NCBI RefSeq assembly: GCF_013433315.1 | Contig: NZ_WXVV01000005.1 | Coordinates: 124,001-188,000 of the forward strand | Reading direction: 5' to 3' | Origin: Pseudomonas crudilactis | Lineage (GTDB): Bacteria; Pseudomonadota; Gammaproteobacteria; Pseudomonadales; Pseudomonadaceae | Length of the DNA: 64,000 nucleotides | Part shown: piece by piece, positions 55,874-64,000 of the stretch | Layout: each line of letters starts with the position of its first letter | Numbering within the stretch: the first letter of the stretch is position 1 | The notes under the pieces: generated by a model | Told to the model about the DNA's origin: nothing | What the model saw: only the letters and a program-made list of their open reading frames with translations | Database searches by the model: none | Made by a program: the position numbers and the translations under genes

Positions 55874-56491
55874 ATGTCCGAAGTAAATCTGTCCACCGAC
55901 GAAACCCGCGTCAGCTATGGCATCGGCCGTCAGCTGGGTGACCAGCTGCGCGACAACCCGCCACCGGGCGTTAGTCTGGACGCGATCCTGGCTGGCCTGA
56001 CCGACGCGTTCGCCGGTAAGGAAAGCCGTGTTGGCCAGGAAGAAATGTCCGCCAGCTTCAAGGTTATCCGCGAAATCATGCAAGCCGAAGCGGCTGCCAA
56101 AGCTGAAGCCGCTGCTGGCGAAGGCCTGGCCTTCCTGGCTGAAAACGCCAAGCGTGATGGCATCACCACCCTGGCTTCCGGCCTGCAATTCGAAGTGCTG
56201 ACTCAGGGCGAAGGCGCCAAGCCGACCCGTGAAGATCAAGTACGTACTCACTACCACGGCACACTGATCGACGGTACTGTGTTCGACAGCTCCTACGAGC
56301 GCGGCCAGCCTGCAGAATTCCCGGTTGGCGGCGTGATCGCTGGCTGGACCGAAGCCCTGCAACTGATGAATGCCGGCAGCAAATGGCGTCTGTACGTGCC
56401 GAGCGAACTGGCTTACGGCGCTCAAGGCGTTGGCAGCATCCCGCCGCACAGCGTTCTGGTATTCGACGTCGAGCTGCTGGACGTTCTGTAA
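55874..56491 (+). CDS. fklB: FKBP-type peptidyl-prolyl isomerase, FklB/Mip-like
   Basis: 205 residues. The N-terminal helical dimerisation domain (about 1-85; RVSYGIGRQLGDQLRDN) and the C-terminal FKBP domain (about 95-205; VRTHYHGTLIDGTVFDSSYERGQPAEFPVGGVIAGWTEALQLM, WRLYVPSELAYGAQGVG, PPHSVLVFDVELLDV) are complete. There is no signal peptide, so it is cytoplasmic like FklB. Start 55874 is the conserved one; a long upstream open frame is not translated in a family-like manner. Confidence 0.92.
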   Translation: MSEVNLSTDETRVSYGIGRQLGDQLRDNPPPGVSLDAILAGLTDAFAGKESRVGQEEMSASFKVIREIMQAEAAAKAEAAAGEGLAFLAENAKRDGITTLASGLQFEVLTQGEGAKPTREDQVRTHYHGTLIDGTVFDSSYERGQPAEFPVGGVIAGWTEALQLMNAGSKWRLYVPSELAYGAQGVGSIPPHSVLVFDVELLDVL

Positions 56492-56519
56492 GACCTGATT
56501 GTTGGAGCGGGCTCGGTCA

Positions 56520-56609
56520 TGTGGGAGCGAGCTTGCTCGCGAAAGCGGTATGTTATTCAACGATGATGTTGAATGTTATGGCCTCTTCGCGAGCAAGCTC
56601 GCTCCCACA
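56520..56609. repeat. REPIN 10
   Basis: An inverted pair of TGTGGGAGCGAGCTTGCTCG units with spacer arms (ATTCAAC/GTTGAAT) that also pair partly; between fklB and the 85-residue gene. Confidence 0.9.
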
Positions 56610-56634
56610 GGGCTTGCTCCGACATGTTGCATTT

Positions 56635-56892
56635 TCATAGTTCTATCTTGTGATGCAGCTCACTGGTCGGGCGCAACGCCCGGGCATAGCAGAACAGGAA
56701 CAGATTGCGCACCAGTTCCTTGAGCACCAGCGGCTCGCTGGAATTCAGGCTGCTGACGTCCAGATCCCCTTGATCCTGCAGTTCATGCAGAGCTTCTGCT
56801 TCAAGCACCGCACAGACTTCACCGGTTTCCCGATGGAGGATTCTGAGGTAAGGGTGTGGGCGGTCCAGCCAGGCGTCGATCAAATAAGTCAT
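56635..56892 (-). CDS. Small iron-regulated protein, PA4570-like
   Basis: 85 residues, soluble: MTYLIDAWLDRPHPYLRILHRETGEVCAVLEAEALHELQDQGDLD, then LVLKELVRNLFLFCYARAL. ATG at 56892 follows AAGGAG by nine bases. A Fur box lies 26 bp upstream. Its position beside ispB corresponds, as recalled, to P. aeruginosa PA4570, a gene strongly induced by iron starvation. No biochemical function is known. Confidence 0.72.
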   Translation of the reverse strand: MTYLIDAWLDRPHPYLRILHRETGEVCAVLEAEALHELQDQGDLDVSSLNSSEPLVLKELVRNLFLFCYARALRPTSELHHKIEL

Positions 56893-56917
56893 GGTTCTCA
56901 TCTCCTTGAAGGGTTTC

Positions 56918-56938
56918 AATGAGAATAATTCTTATTCA
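56918..56938. promoter_or_regulatory. Fur box
   Basis: AATGAGAATAATTCTTATTC: TGAGAAT and ATTCTTA arms around A, 13 of 14 arm bases symmetric, matching the TGATAAT-A-ATTATCA Fur pattern closely. It lies just upstream of the 85-residue gene's ribosome-binding site. Confidence 0.8.
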
Positions 56939-57097
56939 TCAAATAGCAAGCGTCTATTGGCGGATTCTGAAATTTTCCGGGTAAAGATTGCGTAAGGTCA
57001 AAACGGCTGGCGTTTGGCTATTGCTTGGTTTTGCTGGGGCGGAGCGGGGAGGGCGAAGCTCCATCCCACGGCTGGCGCGGGATGGATGACAAGCGAT

Positions 57098-57439
57098 TCA
57101 GACCTTTCTGACGAACTCGGATTTGAGTTTCATCGGGCCGATGCCGTCGATCTTGCAGTCGATGTCGTGGTCGCCATCGCACAGGCGGATGTTCTTGACC
57201 TTGGTGCCGACCTTGACCACCAGCGAGGTGCCCTTGACCTTCAGATCCTTGATCACGGTGATGGTGTCGCCGTCCTGCAGGACGTTGCCGACCGAATCTT
57301 TCTTCACGGCATCATCGGACGCCACTTCGGCTTCGCCACTGGCGGACCACTCGTGGGCGCACTCCGGGCACACCAGTTGGGTGCCATCTTCGTAGGTGTA
57401 TTCGGAATTGCATTTCGGGCAGGGTGGCAACGTGCTCAC
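57098..57439 (-). CDS. yjdM: Zinc-ribbon protein YjdM (PhnA family)
   Basis: 113 residues. The N-terminal C4 zinc ribbon ([27 protein letters not shown], about 5-31) is followed by the conserved PhnA domain ([57 protein letters not shown]). The cellular role is unknown despite the old phosphonate name. GTG at 57439 follows AAGGAG; no internal ATG precedes the zinc ribbon. Confidence 0.9.
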   Translation of the reverse strand: MSTLPPCPKCNSEYTYEDGTQLVCPECAHEWSASGEAEVASDDAVKKDSVGNVLQDGDTITVIKDLKVKGTSLVVKVGTKVKNIRLCDGDHDIDCKIDGIGPMKLKSEFVRKV

Positions 57440-57511
57440 TAAGGCTCCTTGGGTAGGGATCGCTAAAAGTCGCACATTGTATAGGGTTTTAATCGCAAGA
57501 GGGCAGGCAAC

Positions 57512-57548
57512 AAAAAGCCGCAGGCTTCAAAGGAAGGCTGCGGCTTTT
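57512..57548 (-). terminator. Terminator of ispB
   Basis: AAAAAGCCGCAG/CTGCGGCTTTT arms 14 bp apart; it gives a U-rich tail on the minus strand, just past the ispB stop. Confidence 0.85.
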
Positions 57549-57564
57549 GCTGAGGCGGGCAGAA

Positions 57565-58533
57565 TCAGTGCGTACGGGCGACCGCAAACTCGCTCAGTTC
57601 CACCAGCGCATCCCGGTATTCACTGGCCGGCAGCGCGTCGAGGCACTTGATCGCGCGGGCCACGTAATCACGGGCCAGTTGCGCGGTGTATTCCAGCGAA
57701 CCGGACGCCTCCACGGCAATGCGGATGCTTTCCAGATCTTCGATCCCGCCTTTCTGGATCGCCTGACGCACCAGTGCAGCCTGTTCCGGCGTGCCTTCGC
57801 GCATGGTGTAGATCAGCGGCAGAGTCGGTTTGCCTTCGGCCAGATCGTCGCCGACGTTCTTGCCCAGGGTCTCGGCGTCGCCCTTGTAGTCGAGCAGGTC
57901 GTCGACCAGTTGGAATGCGACACCCAGGTGATCACCGAAAGTACGCAGGGCTTCGCTCTGCTCGGCGGTAGCACCGGCCAATGCAGCAGCGCTGTGGGTC
58001 GAGGCTTCGAAGAGCATCGCGGTTTTGCCGCGGATGACTTCCATGTAGGTTTCTTCAGTGGTGCTGGCGTCGCGCACCTTGGACAGTTGCAGCACTTCGC
58101 CTTCAGCGATGATGCGCGTGGCCTGGGACAGGATCTTCATCACCGGCATCGAGCCCAGTTCGACCATCATTTCGAACGAGCGCGAGTACAGGAAATCGCC
58201 GACCAGCACGCTCGGGGCGTTGCCCCACATGGCGTTGGCGGTCGAACGGCCACGGCGCATGCCGGACATGTCGACCACGTCGTCATGCAGCAGAGTGGCG
58301 GTGTGCAGGAATTCGATGGTGGCGGCCAAAAGGCGCATGTCGTCGCCTTCGCGACCCAGGGCCTTGCCACACAGCAACACTAATAAAGGACGCAGACGTT
58401 TGCCGCCGGCCGAGGTGATGTAATCGCCGATTTTCGATACCAGCGGTACTCGGGAAGTCAGCTGCTTCTTGATGATGCCGTCGACGGCGCTAAAATCGTC
58501 CGCCACCGCGCGGTAGAAAGCTTGGGGTTGCAT
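57565..58533 (-). CDS. ispB: Octaprenyl/polyprenyl diphosphate synthase
   Basis: 322 residues. Both aspartate-rich motifs are present: LLHDDVVDMSGMRRG (DDxxD, about residue 85) and FQLVDDLLDYKGD (about 212). KRLRPLLVLL and GKTAMLFEASTHSAA also fit. It makes the ubiquinone side-chain diphosphate by trans-condensation of isopentenyl units. ATG at 58533 gives the standard N-terminus. Divergent from rplU, the usual arrangement. Confidence 0.95.
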   Translation of the reverse strand: MQPQAFYRAVADDFSAVDGIIKKQLTSRVPLVSKIGDYITSAGGKRLRPLLVLLCGKALGREGDDMRLLAATIEFLHTATLLHDDVVDMSGMRRGRSTANAMWGNAPSVLVGDFLYSRSFEMMVELGSMPVMKILSQATRIIAEGEVLQLSKVRDASTTEETYMEVIRGKTAMLFEASTHSAAALAGATAEQSEALRTFGDHLGVAFQLVDDLLDYKGDAETLGKNVGDDLAEGKPTLPLIYTMREGTPEQAALVRQAIQKGGIEDLESIRIAVEASGSLEYTAQLARDYVARAIKCLDALPASEYRDALVELSEFAVARTH

Positions 58534-58612
58534 CAGCGAGAGTCGCTCCAGAAGGGTTGCGCGGCATGCTAGGACCCCCATCCAGACCTGTCAAGGCGCG
58601 ATAGACGGCTAC

Positions 58613-58641
58613 TTGCAAGCCTGCGGCACCTTGCGTACAAT
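58613..58641 (+). promoter_or_regulatory. Sigma-70 promoter of rplU-rpmA
   Basis: TTGCAA (58613-58618), 17-bp spacer, TACAAT (58636-58641); 130 bp before rplU, leaving a leader that may carry autoregulation. Confidence 0.65.
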
Positions 58642-58772
58642 CGCGCACCCTGAACTTCCTGGGCAGCACCTGCCTTACGCAATTGCAACGGGCCTTCCAG
58701 CCTAATGCAGCCATGCCAGCCAATACCTCTTCTTATAAAGAGCTGGGTGAGCAGGATTATCGGAGAAATACC

Positions 58773-59087
58773 ATGTCTTATGCAGTAATCGTTACTGGCG
58801 GCAAGCAGTACAAAGTCGCCCCGGGTGAATACCTGAAGATCGAAAAACTGGAAATCGCTACCGGCGAATCCGTTACCTTTGATCGCGTTCTGTTGGTTGC
58901 CAATGGCGACGACGTGAATATCGGCGCTCCAGTTGTTGCTGGCGCTACCGTTGTGGCTGAAGTGATCTCCCAAGGTCGTCACGATAAAGTCCGCATCATC
59001 AAGTTCCGTCGCCGTAAGCACCACATGAAGCGTATGGGCCACCGCCAGTGGTACACCGAGATCAAAATCACCGGTATTCAGGCTTAA
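58773..59087 (+). CDS. rplU: 50S ribosomal protein L21
   Basis: 104 residues: [26 protein letters not shown] and the C-terminal [31 protein letters not shown] are diagnostic for bacterial L21. It is 34 bp before rpmA in one operon. ATG at 58773 has GGAGAAAT upstream; the frame is open earlier but without family similarity. Confidence 0.98.
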   Translation: MSYAVIVTGGKQYKVAPGEYLKIEKLEIATGESVTFDRVLLVANGDDVNIGAPVVAGATVVAEVISQGRHDKVRIIKFRRRKHHMKRMGHRQWYTEIKITGIQA

Positions 59088-59121
59088 TTTCAGCCTAATT
59101 CCTCACTAGGAGAATTGACTC

Positions 59122-59379
59122 ATGGCACACAAAAAAGCTGGTGGTAGTACCCGTAACGGTCGCGACTCAGAAGCCAAACGCCTTGGCGTTAAGATGTATG
59201 GCGGCCAGAAAATCATTCCGGGCAACATCATCGTGCGTCAGCGCGGCACCCAATTCCACGCTGGCTACGGCGTTGGCATGGGTAAGGATCACACCCTCTT
59301 CGCGAAAATCGAAGGCGTGATCAAGTTTGAAGTAAAGGGCGCGTTCAACCGCCGTTACGTGAGCGTTGTCGCCGCTTAA
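59122..59379 (+). CDS. rpmA: 50S ribosomal protein L27
   Basis: 85 residues, full length. [29 protein letters not shown] is the universal N-terminus, which reaches the peptidyl-transferase centre; no firmicute-type cleaved prepeptide. Start follows AGGAG. A terminator lies just after it. Confidence 0.98.
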   Translation: MAHKKAGGSTRNGRDSEAKRLGVKMYGGQKIIPGNIIVRQRGTQFHAGYGVGMGKDHTLFAKIEGVIKFEVKGAFNRRYVSVVAA

Positions 59380-59394
59380 TTGCGCGATCGCTGG

Positions 59395-59423
59395 AAAAGC
59401 CCTGTCTCGCGACGGGGCTTTTT
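59395..59423 (+). terminator. Terminator of rplU-rpmA
   Basis: AAAAGCCCTGTC with GACGGGGCTTTT (one T-G pair) around TCGC, then T residues; obgE must have its own promoter or partial read-through. Confidence 0.88.
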
Positions 59424-59533
59424 CGTTTGTGGGGTGAGTCTCTTGCAAAACTGTTTGTATGGGCTGTCGGCGTGCGATGCAGGTCGTGTTTTGGGGTCGC
59501 TGCGCTCATTTTTGCAAGAGTCTTATGTCTTGA

Positions 59534-60796
<1,263 letters not shown>

Positions 60797-60803
60797 TTCG
60801 TTG

Positions 60804-60837
60804 GGTAGGAGCTGCCGCAGGCTGCGATCTTTTGACC
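60804..60837. repeat. Type II repeat, single unit
   Basis: GTAGGAGCTGCCGCAGGCTG then CGATCTTTTGA, between obgE and proB. Confidence 0.75.
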
Positions 60838-60913
60838 TTCAGAAGATCGCTGGTGTGTGCTGAGTCTTCATCTCGGGGCGGTGTTATCATCGCTGCAAGC
60901 CGTTTTTCTAAGG

Positions 60914-60937
60914 CGCCGCTCAATCGAGCGGCGTTTT
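60914..60937 (+). terminator. Probable terminator between obgE and proB
   Basis: CGCCGCTC/GAGCGGCG stem, AATC loop, then TTTTAGT. It lies about 80 bp before proB. Confidence 0.75.
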
Positions 60938-61016
60938 AGTATCTGGAAATCGCAAGTCACAAATAACGTCATGGGCGGCGCTGGGTCGCGCTGCCCTCAA
61001 GCTAAGGTTGAAGATG

Positions 61017-62135
61017 ATGCGGAGCAAGGTGACAGGTGCGCAGCGTTGGGTCGTGAAGATCGGCAGCGCTTTGCTGACAGCGGATGGCAAAGGGCTGGAT
61101 CGCGCGGCAATGAGTGTCTGGGTCGAGCAGATGGTGGCCCTGCATGAGGCTGGCGTCGAATTGGTGCTGGTGTCCTCCGGGGCGGTGGCGGCTGGCATGA
61201 GCCGTTTGGGCTGGACCGCACGACCCAGTGCGATGCATGAGCTCCAGGCGGCTGCTGCAATTGGTCAGATGGGCTTGGTGCAGGCGTGGGAATCGAGCTT
61301 CGCCGAGCATGGCCGGCACACGGCGCAGATTCTCCTGACTCACGACGATCTGTCCGACCGCAAGCGCTACCTCAATGCTCGCAGTACTCTGCGTACATTG
61401 GTCGAGCTGAAAGTCATCCCGGTCATCAACGAAAACGATACCGTGGTCACCGACGAAATCCGTTTCGGCGACAACGATACGCTGGCGGCGCTGGTGGCCA
61501 ACCTGGTCGAGGCGGATCTGCTAGTGATCCTTACCGATCGCGACGGCATGTTCGACGCTGATCCGCGCAACAATCCGGATGCGCAACTGATTTACGAGGC
61601 GCGCGCCGATGACCCGAGTCTGGATGCGGTCGCTGGCGGTACCGGCGGTGCGTTGGGTCGTGGTGGCATGCAGACCAAGTTGCGCGCAGCGCGTCTGGCC
61701 GCGCGTTCCGGTGCGCACACCATCATCGTTGGTGGGCGTCTTGAGCGTGTACTTGACCGCCTGAAAGCGGGTGAGCGCATCGGCACCTTGCTGTCACCCG
61801 AGCGCGGCATGCTGGCGGCGCGCAAGCAGTGGCTGGCCGGGCATCTGCAAACGCGCGGCACGCTGGTGCTGGATGACGGTGCAGTGTCAGCGCTGTCCAA
61901 AGGCAACAAAAGTCTGCTGCCCGTCGGTGTTAAGTTGGTGCAGGGCAGTTTCCGTCGCGGCGAAATGGTGGTCTGTGTGGCGCCTGACGGTCGTGAGATT
62001 GCTCGTGGCCTGGCCAACTACAGTGCGCTGGAAGCGCAAAAAATCATCGGTCAGTCGTCAGATGCGATTGTCGGTTTGCTCGGTTACATGGCTGAGCCTG
62101 AGCTGGTTCACCGTGACAACCTGATTCTGGTTTAA
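61017..62135 (+). CDS. proB: Glutamate 5-kinase
   Basis: 372 residues. The amino-acid kinase domain ([74 protein letters not shown]) occupies about 1-255, and the C-terminal PUA domain ([26 protein letters not shown]) about 270-372. It makes glutamyl-5-phosphate, the first step to proline. ATG at 61017 gives the P. aeruginosa-type start; ATG at 61014 is adjacent. Confidence 0.95.
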   Translation: MRSKVTGAQRWVVKIGSALLTADGKGLDRAAMSVWVEQMVALHEAGVELVLVSSGAVAAGMSRLGWTARPSAMHELQAAAAIGQMGLVQAWESSFAEHGRHTAQILLTHDDLSDRKRYLNARSTLRTLVELKVIPVINENDTVVTDEIRFGDNDTLAALVANLVEADLLVILTDRDGMFDADPRNNPDAQLIYEARADDPSLDAVAGGTGGALGRGGMQTKLRAARLAARSGAHTIIVGGRLERVLDRLKAGERIGTLLSPERGMLAARKQWLAGHLQTRGTLVLDDGAVSALSKGNKSLLPVGVKLVQGSFRRGEMVVCVAPDGREIARGLANYSALEAQKIIGQSSDAIVGLLGYMAEPELVHRDNLILV

Positions 62136-62145
62136 GGAGAATTCG

Positions 62146-62613
62146 ATGCGTTTAGCGAAAGGATTGTTGGGCTTGCTGATGGCGATGCCATTGCTTGCCT
62201 CGGCCGAAGAAATCGGTCAGGTGTCGACGGTGTTCAAGTTTGTCGGCCCGAACGACCGTATTGTCGTTGAGGCTTTTGATGATCCGAAAGTCGAGGGTGT
62301 GACCTGCTACTTGTCGCGCGCCAAAACTGGCGGTGTGAAGGGCGGTTTGGGCCTGGCTGAGGATCGCGCGGAAGCGTCGATCGCTTGCCGCCAGGTCGGC
62401 CCGATCAGGTTCAAGGGTGATCTGAAAGATGGCGATGAGGTGTTCAAGGAGCGCACGTCGCTGGTGTTCAAGACCATGCAGGTGGTGCGTTTCCTCGACA
62501 AGAAGCGCAATACGCTGGTGTATCTGGTCTATAGCGATCGCTTGATCGAGGGCAGTCCACAGAATGCCGTGACCGCCATCCCGATCCTGCCATGGGTGCC
62601 CGTCCAGCAGTAA
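62146..62613 (+). CDS. creA: CreA-family periplasmic protein
   Basis: 155 residues with a signal peptide ([20 protein letters not shown]). CreA signatures: [42 protein letters not shown] and [35 protein letters not shown]. Function is unknown. It is 10 bp after proB and likely co-transcribed. Confidence 0.92.
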   Translation: MRLAKGLLGLLMAMPLLASAEEIGQVSTVFKFVGPNDRIVVEAFDDPKVEGVTCYLSRAKTGGVKGGLGLAEDRAEASIACRQVGPIRFKGDLKDGDEVFKERTSLVFKTMQVVRFLDKKRNTLVYLVYSDRLIEGSPQNAVTAIPILPWVPVQQ

Positions 62614-62628
62614 CGCCGCAAATCCAAC

Positions 62629-62718
62629 TGTAGGAGTGAGCCTGCTCGCGATGGAGTTGTATCAGTCAATATATGCATCGACTGATACAACTCCATCGCG
62701 AGCAGGCTCACTCCTACA
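62629..62718. repeat. REPIN 11 with unusually long perfect arms
   Basis: The arms 62629-62667 and 62680-62718 are perfect 39-bp complements around a 12-bp loop, including the spacer region that is imperfect in the other REPINs here. Confidence 0.92.
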
Positions 62719-62753
62719 TTTTTTTGCGCTGGATTCACCAAATTTCAAGCATA

Positions 62754-62781
62754 AAAAAACCGACCCTAAGGTCGGTTTTTT
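62754..62781. terminator. Terminator of rpsT (bidirectional)
   Basis: AAAAAACCGACC/GGTCGGTTTTTT around CTAA. Confidence 0.93.
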
Positions 62782-62796
62782 AATGACTACGTCGGA

Positions 62797-63069
62797 TTAA
62801 GCAGCTTCTTTCAGCGCTTTGACGTGGCCATTCAGGCGGCTCTTATGGCGAGCAGCCTTGTTCTTGTGGATGATGCCTTTATCGGCCATACGGTCGATAA
62901 CTGGCACAGCCAGAACGTATGCAGCTTGAGCTTTTTCAGCGTCTTTTGCGTCGATGGCTTTAACTACATTCTTGATGTAGGTGCGAACCATGGAACGCAG
63001 GCTGGCGTTGTGGCTGCGACGCTTCTCAGCCTGTTTTGCACGTTTTTTGGCGGAAGGTGAGTTGGCCAC
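62797..63069 (-). CDS. rpsT: 30S ribosomal protein S20
   Basis: 90 residues: [39 protein letters not shown] and a basic C-terminus ([16 protein letters not shown]). The start codon is GTG (63067-63069) with GAGGAG eight bases upstream. Weak start codons in rpsT (UUG in E. coli) support S20 autoregulation; the same is plausible here. Divergent from murJ; 252 bp between them, with no gene seen. Confidence 0.97.
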   Translation of the reverse strand: MANSPSAKKRAKQAEKRRSHNASLRSMVRTYIKNVVKAIDAKDAEKAQAAYVLAVPVIDRMADKGIIHKNKAARHKSRLNGHVKALKEAA

Positions 63070-63321
63070 CGTCGAGCTCCTCGAAAGACTTTTTAGGAAA
63101 TAGCAAACAAAATAGGCCGCGAATCATGCCGATGAGTTGAAGTCTTGTCAAGGGCACTTGAAACGTTCCGCTAAGTGGTAGGTATAAAGAGGCGGGATAT
63201 TTATTTCCGGCGCTTGACCTGTAAACTCGCGAGCTTTGGCTCTGTGCTGCTGCGGCGTGGAGTATCGCACAAGTAGGCGCTTTGTTCGCCTGCTGTTTAT
63301 CGACAGGCACAAATTCCCTCA

Positions 63322-64000
63322 ATGAATCTGCTCAAATCGTTGGCCGCCGTCAGCTCTATCACGATGCTTTCCCGGATTCTGGGCTTTGTTCGTGACACGC
63401 TGATTGCTCGTACTTTCGGCGCCGGGATGGCGACGGACGCCTTCTTTATTGCCTTCAAACTGCCCAATCTGCTGCGGCGTATCTTCGCTGAAGGCGCGTT
63501 CTCTCAGGCATTCGTGCCGATTCTCGCTGAATACAAAAGCCAGCAGGGTGAAGAGGCGACCCGAACCTTTATTGCCTATGTGTCGGGTTTGCTGACACTG
63601 GTATTGGCGGTAGTGACGGCGCTGGGCATGATCGCTGCGCCCTGGGTGATCTGGGCTACTGCGCCCGGCTTCACTGATACACCGGAAAAATTCCAGCTCA
63701 CCTCGGATCTGTTGCGGGTGACCTTCCCCTATATATTGCTGATCTCGCTGTCCTCGCTGGCCGGTGCGATTCTCAATACCTGGAACCGTTTCTCGGTGCC
63801 GGCCTTTGTGCCGACGTTGCTCAACGTCAGCATGATCGTGTTTTCGCTGTTTCTCACGCCGTACTTTGACCCGCCGGTGATGGCGCTGGGCTGGGCGGTG
63901 CTGGTAGGTGGTCTGGCGCAGTTGCTCTATCAACTGCCGCACCTGAAAAAGATCGGCATGCTGGTGCTGCCGCGCCTGAATCTGCGCGATACCGGCGTCT
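63322..64000 (+). CDS. murJ: Lipid II flippase MurJ (partial, N-terminal half)
   Basis: The first 226 codons are in the window; the gene continues past 64000. The N-terminus [35 protein letters not shown] and [27 protein letters not shown] are diagnostic of MurJ/MviN, which moves lipid II across the inner membrane for cell-wall synthesis. Several membrane segments are already visible. ATG at 63322. Confidence 0.96.
   Translation, partial: MNLLKSLAAVSSITMLSRILGFVRDTLIARTFGAGMATDAFFIAFKLPNLLRRIFAEGAFSQAFVPILAEYKSQQGEEATRTFIAYVSGLLTLVLAVVTALGMIAAPWVIWATAPGFTDTPEKFQLTSDLLRVTFPYILLISLSSLAGAILNTWNRFSVPAFVPTLLNVSMIVFSLFLTPYFDPPVMALGWAVLVGGLAQLLYQLPHLKKIGMLVLPRLNLRDTGV

Overview
The window is a chromosomal segment of a fluorescent-group Pseudomonas. 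The evidence is gene content and order (katB-ankB-radA-mapZ-cstA-yjiX-yjiA, then glyA-morA-ettA-gdhA, then fklB-ispB-rplU-rpmA-obgE-proB-creA-rpsT-murJ, recalled to match the P. aeruginosa and P. putida core order), the high G+C third-position codon use, and many REP/REPIN hairpins of the GTGGGAGCGAGC type. There are 60 protein genes, two of them cut by the window ends (ypfJ, murJ). I found no rRNA, tRNA, insertion sequence, prophage or CRISPR array.

Layout. 1-12.9 kb is accessory catabolism. An IclR-controlled cluster holds a flavin dehydrogenase, an aldo/keto reductase, a Gfo/Idh dehydrogenase, a TIM-barrel isomerase and an EamA permease; its substrate is unknown. Next to it is a quinate/shikimate module: MFS permease, quiC (3-dehydroshikimate dehydratase), a TetR regulator, an NAD-type shikimate/quinate dehydrogenase and a type II dehydroquinase. 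13.2-14.1 kb is a small lower-G+C DUF4160/DUF2442 gene pair. 14.1-19 kb carries trmA, a purine permease, a secreted small protein, a DJ-1-like protein lacking the usual cysteine, and an exporter. 19.2-25.7 kb is a respiratory and redox block: Anr box, cioAB, a DUF2474 small membrane protein, rlmG, the LuxR solo ppoR, fpr and mscL. 26-34 kb holds katB-ankB, radA, mapZ, and a cstA/btsT-yjiX-yjiA pyruvate or peptide uptake set. 33.7-36.6 kb holds two GntR regulators and dctA. 36.8-46.8 kb holds glyA, morA (GGDEF-EAL), ettA, gdhA and a Gre-like factor. 47-57.5 kb is mostly envelope proteins of unknown function, plus the AsrA Lon-like protease and a Fur-box-controlled small protein. 57.5-64 kb is the conserved ispB/rplU-rpmA-obgE/proB-creA/rpsT/murJ core.

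How the parts connect. The most useful new signals are regulatory. Two matching 15-bp palindromes flank the IclR gene's targets. A 16/20-identical element lies upstream of both aroQ and quiC. A 20-bp lux-box-like palindrome lies between ppoR and fpr. A double GGT-N3-ACC operator lies upstream of dctA, and a Fur box lies upstream of the 85-residue gene at 56.6 kb. Other points of interest are the DUF4160/DUF2442 pair, the DJ-1 homologue without its nucleophile, the Gre-family protein with a shortened tip, and two REPINs sharing one spacer.

Start codons were chosen by ribosome-binding site and family alignment from memory; no database search was possible.
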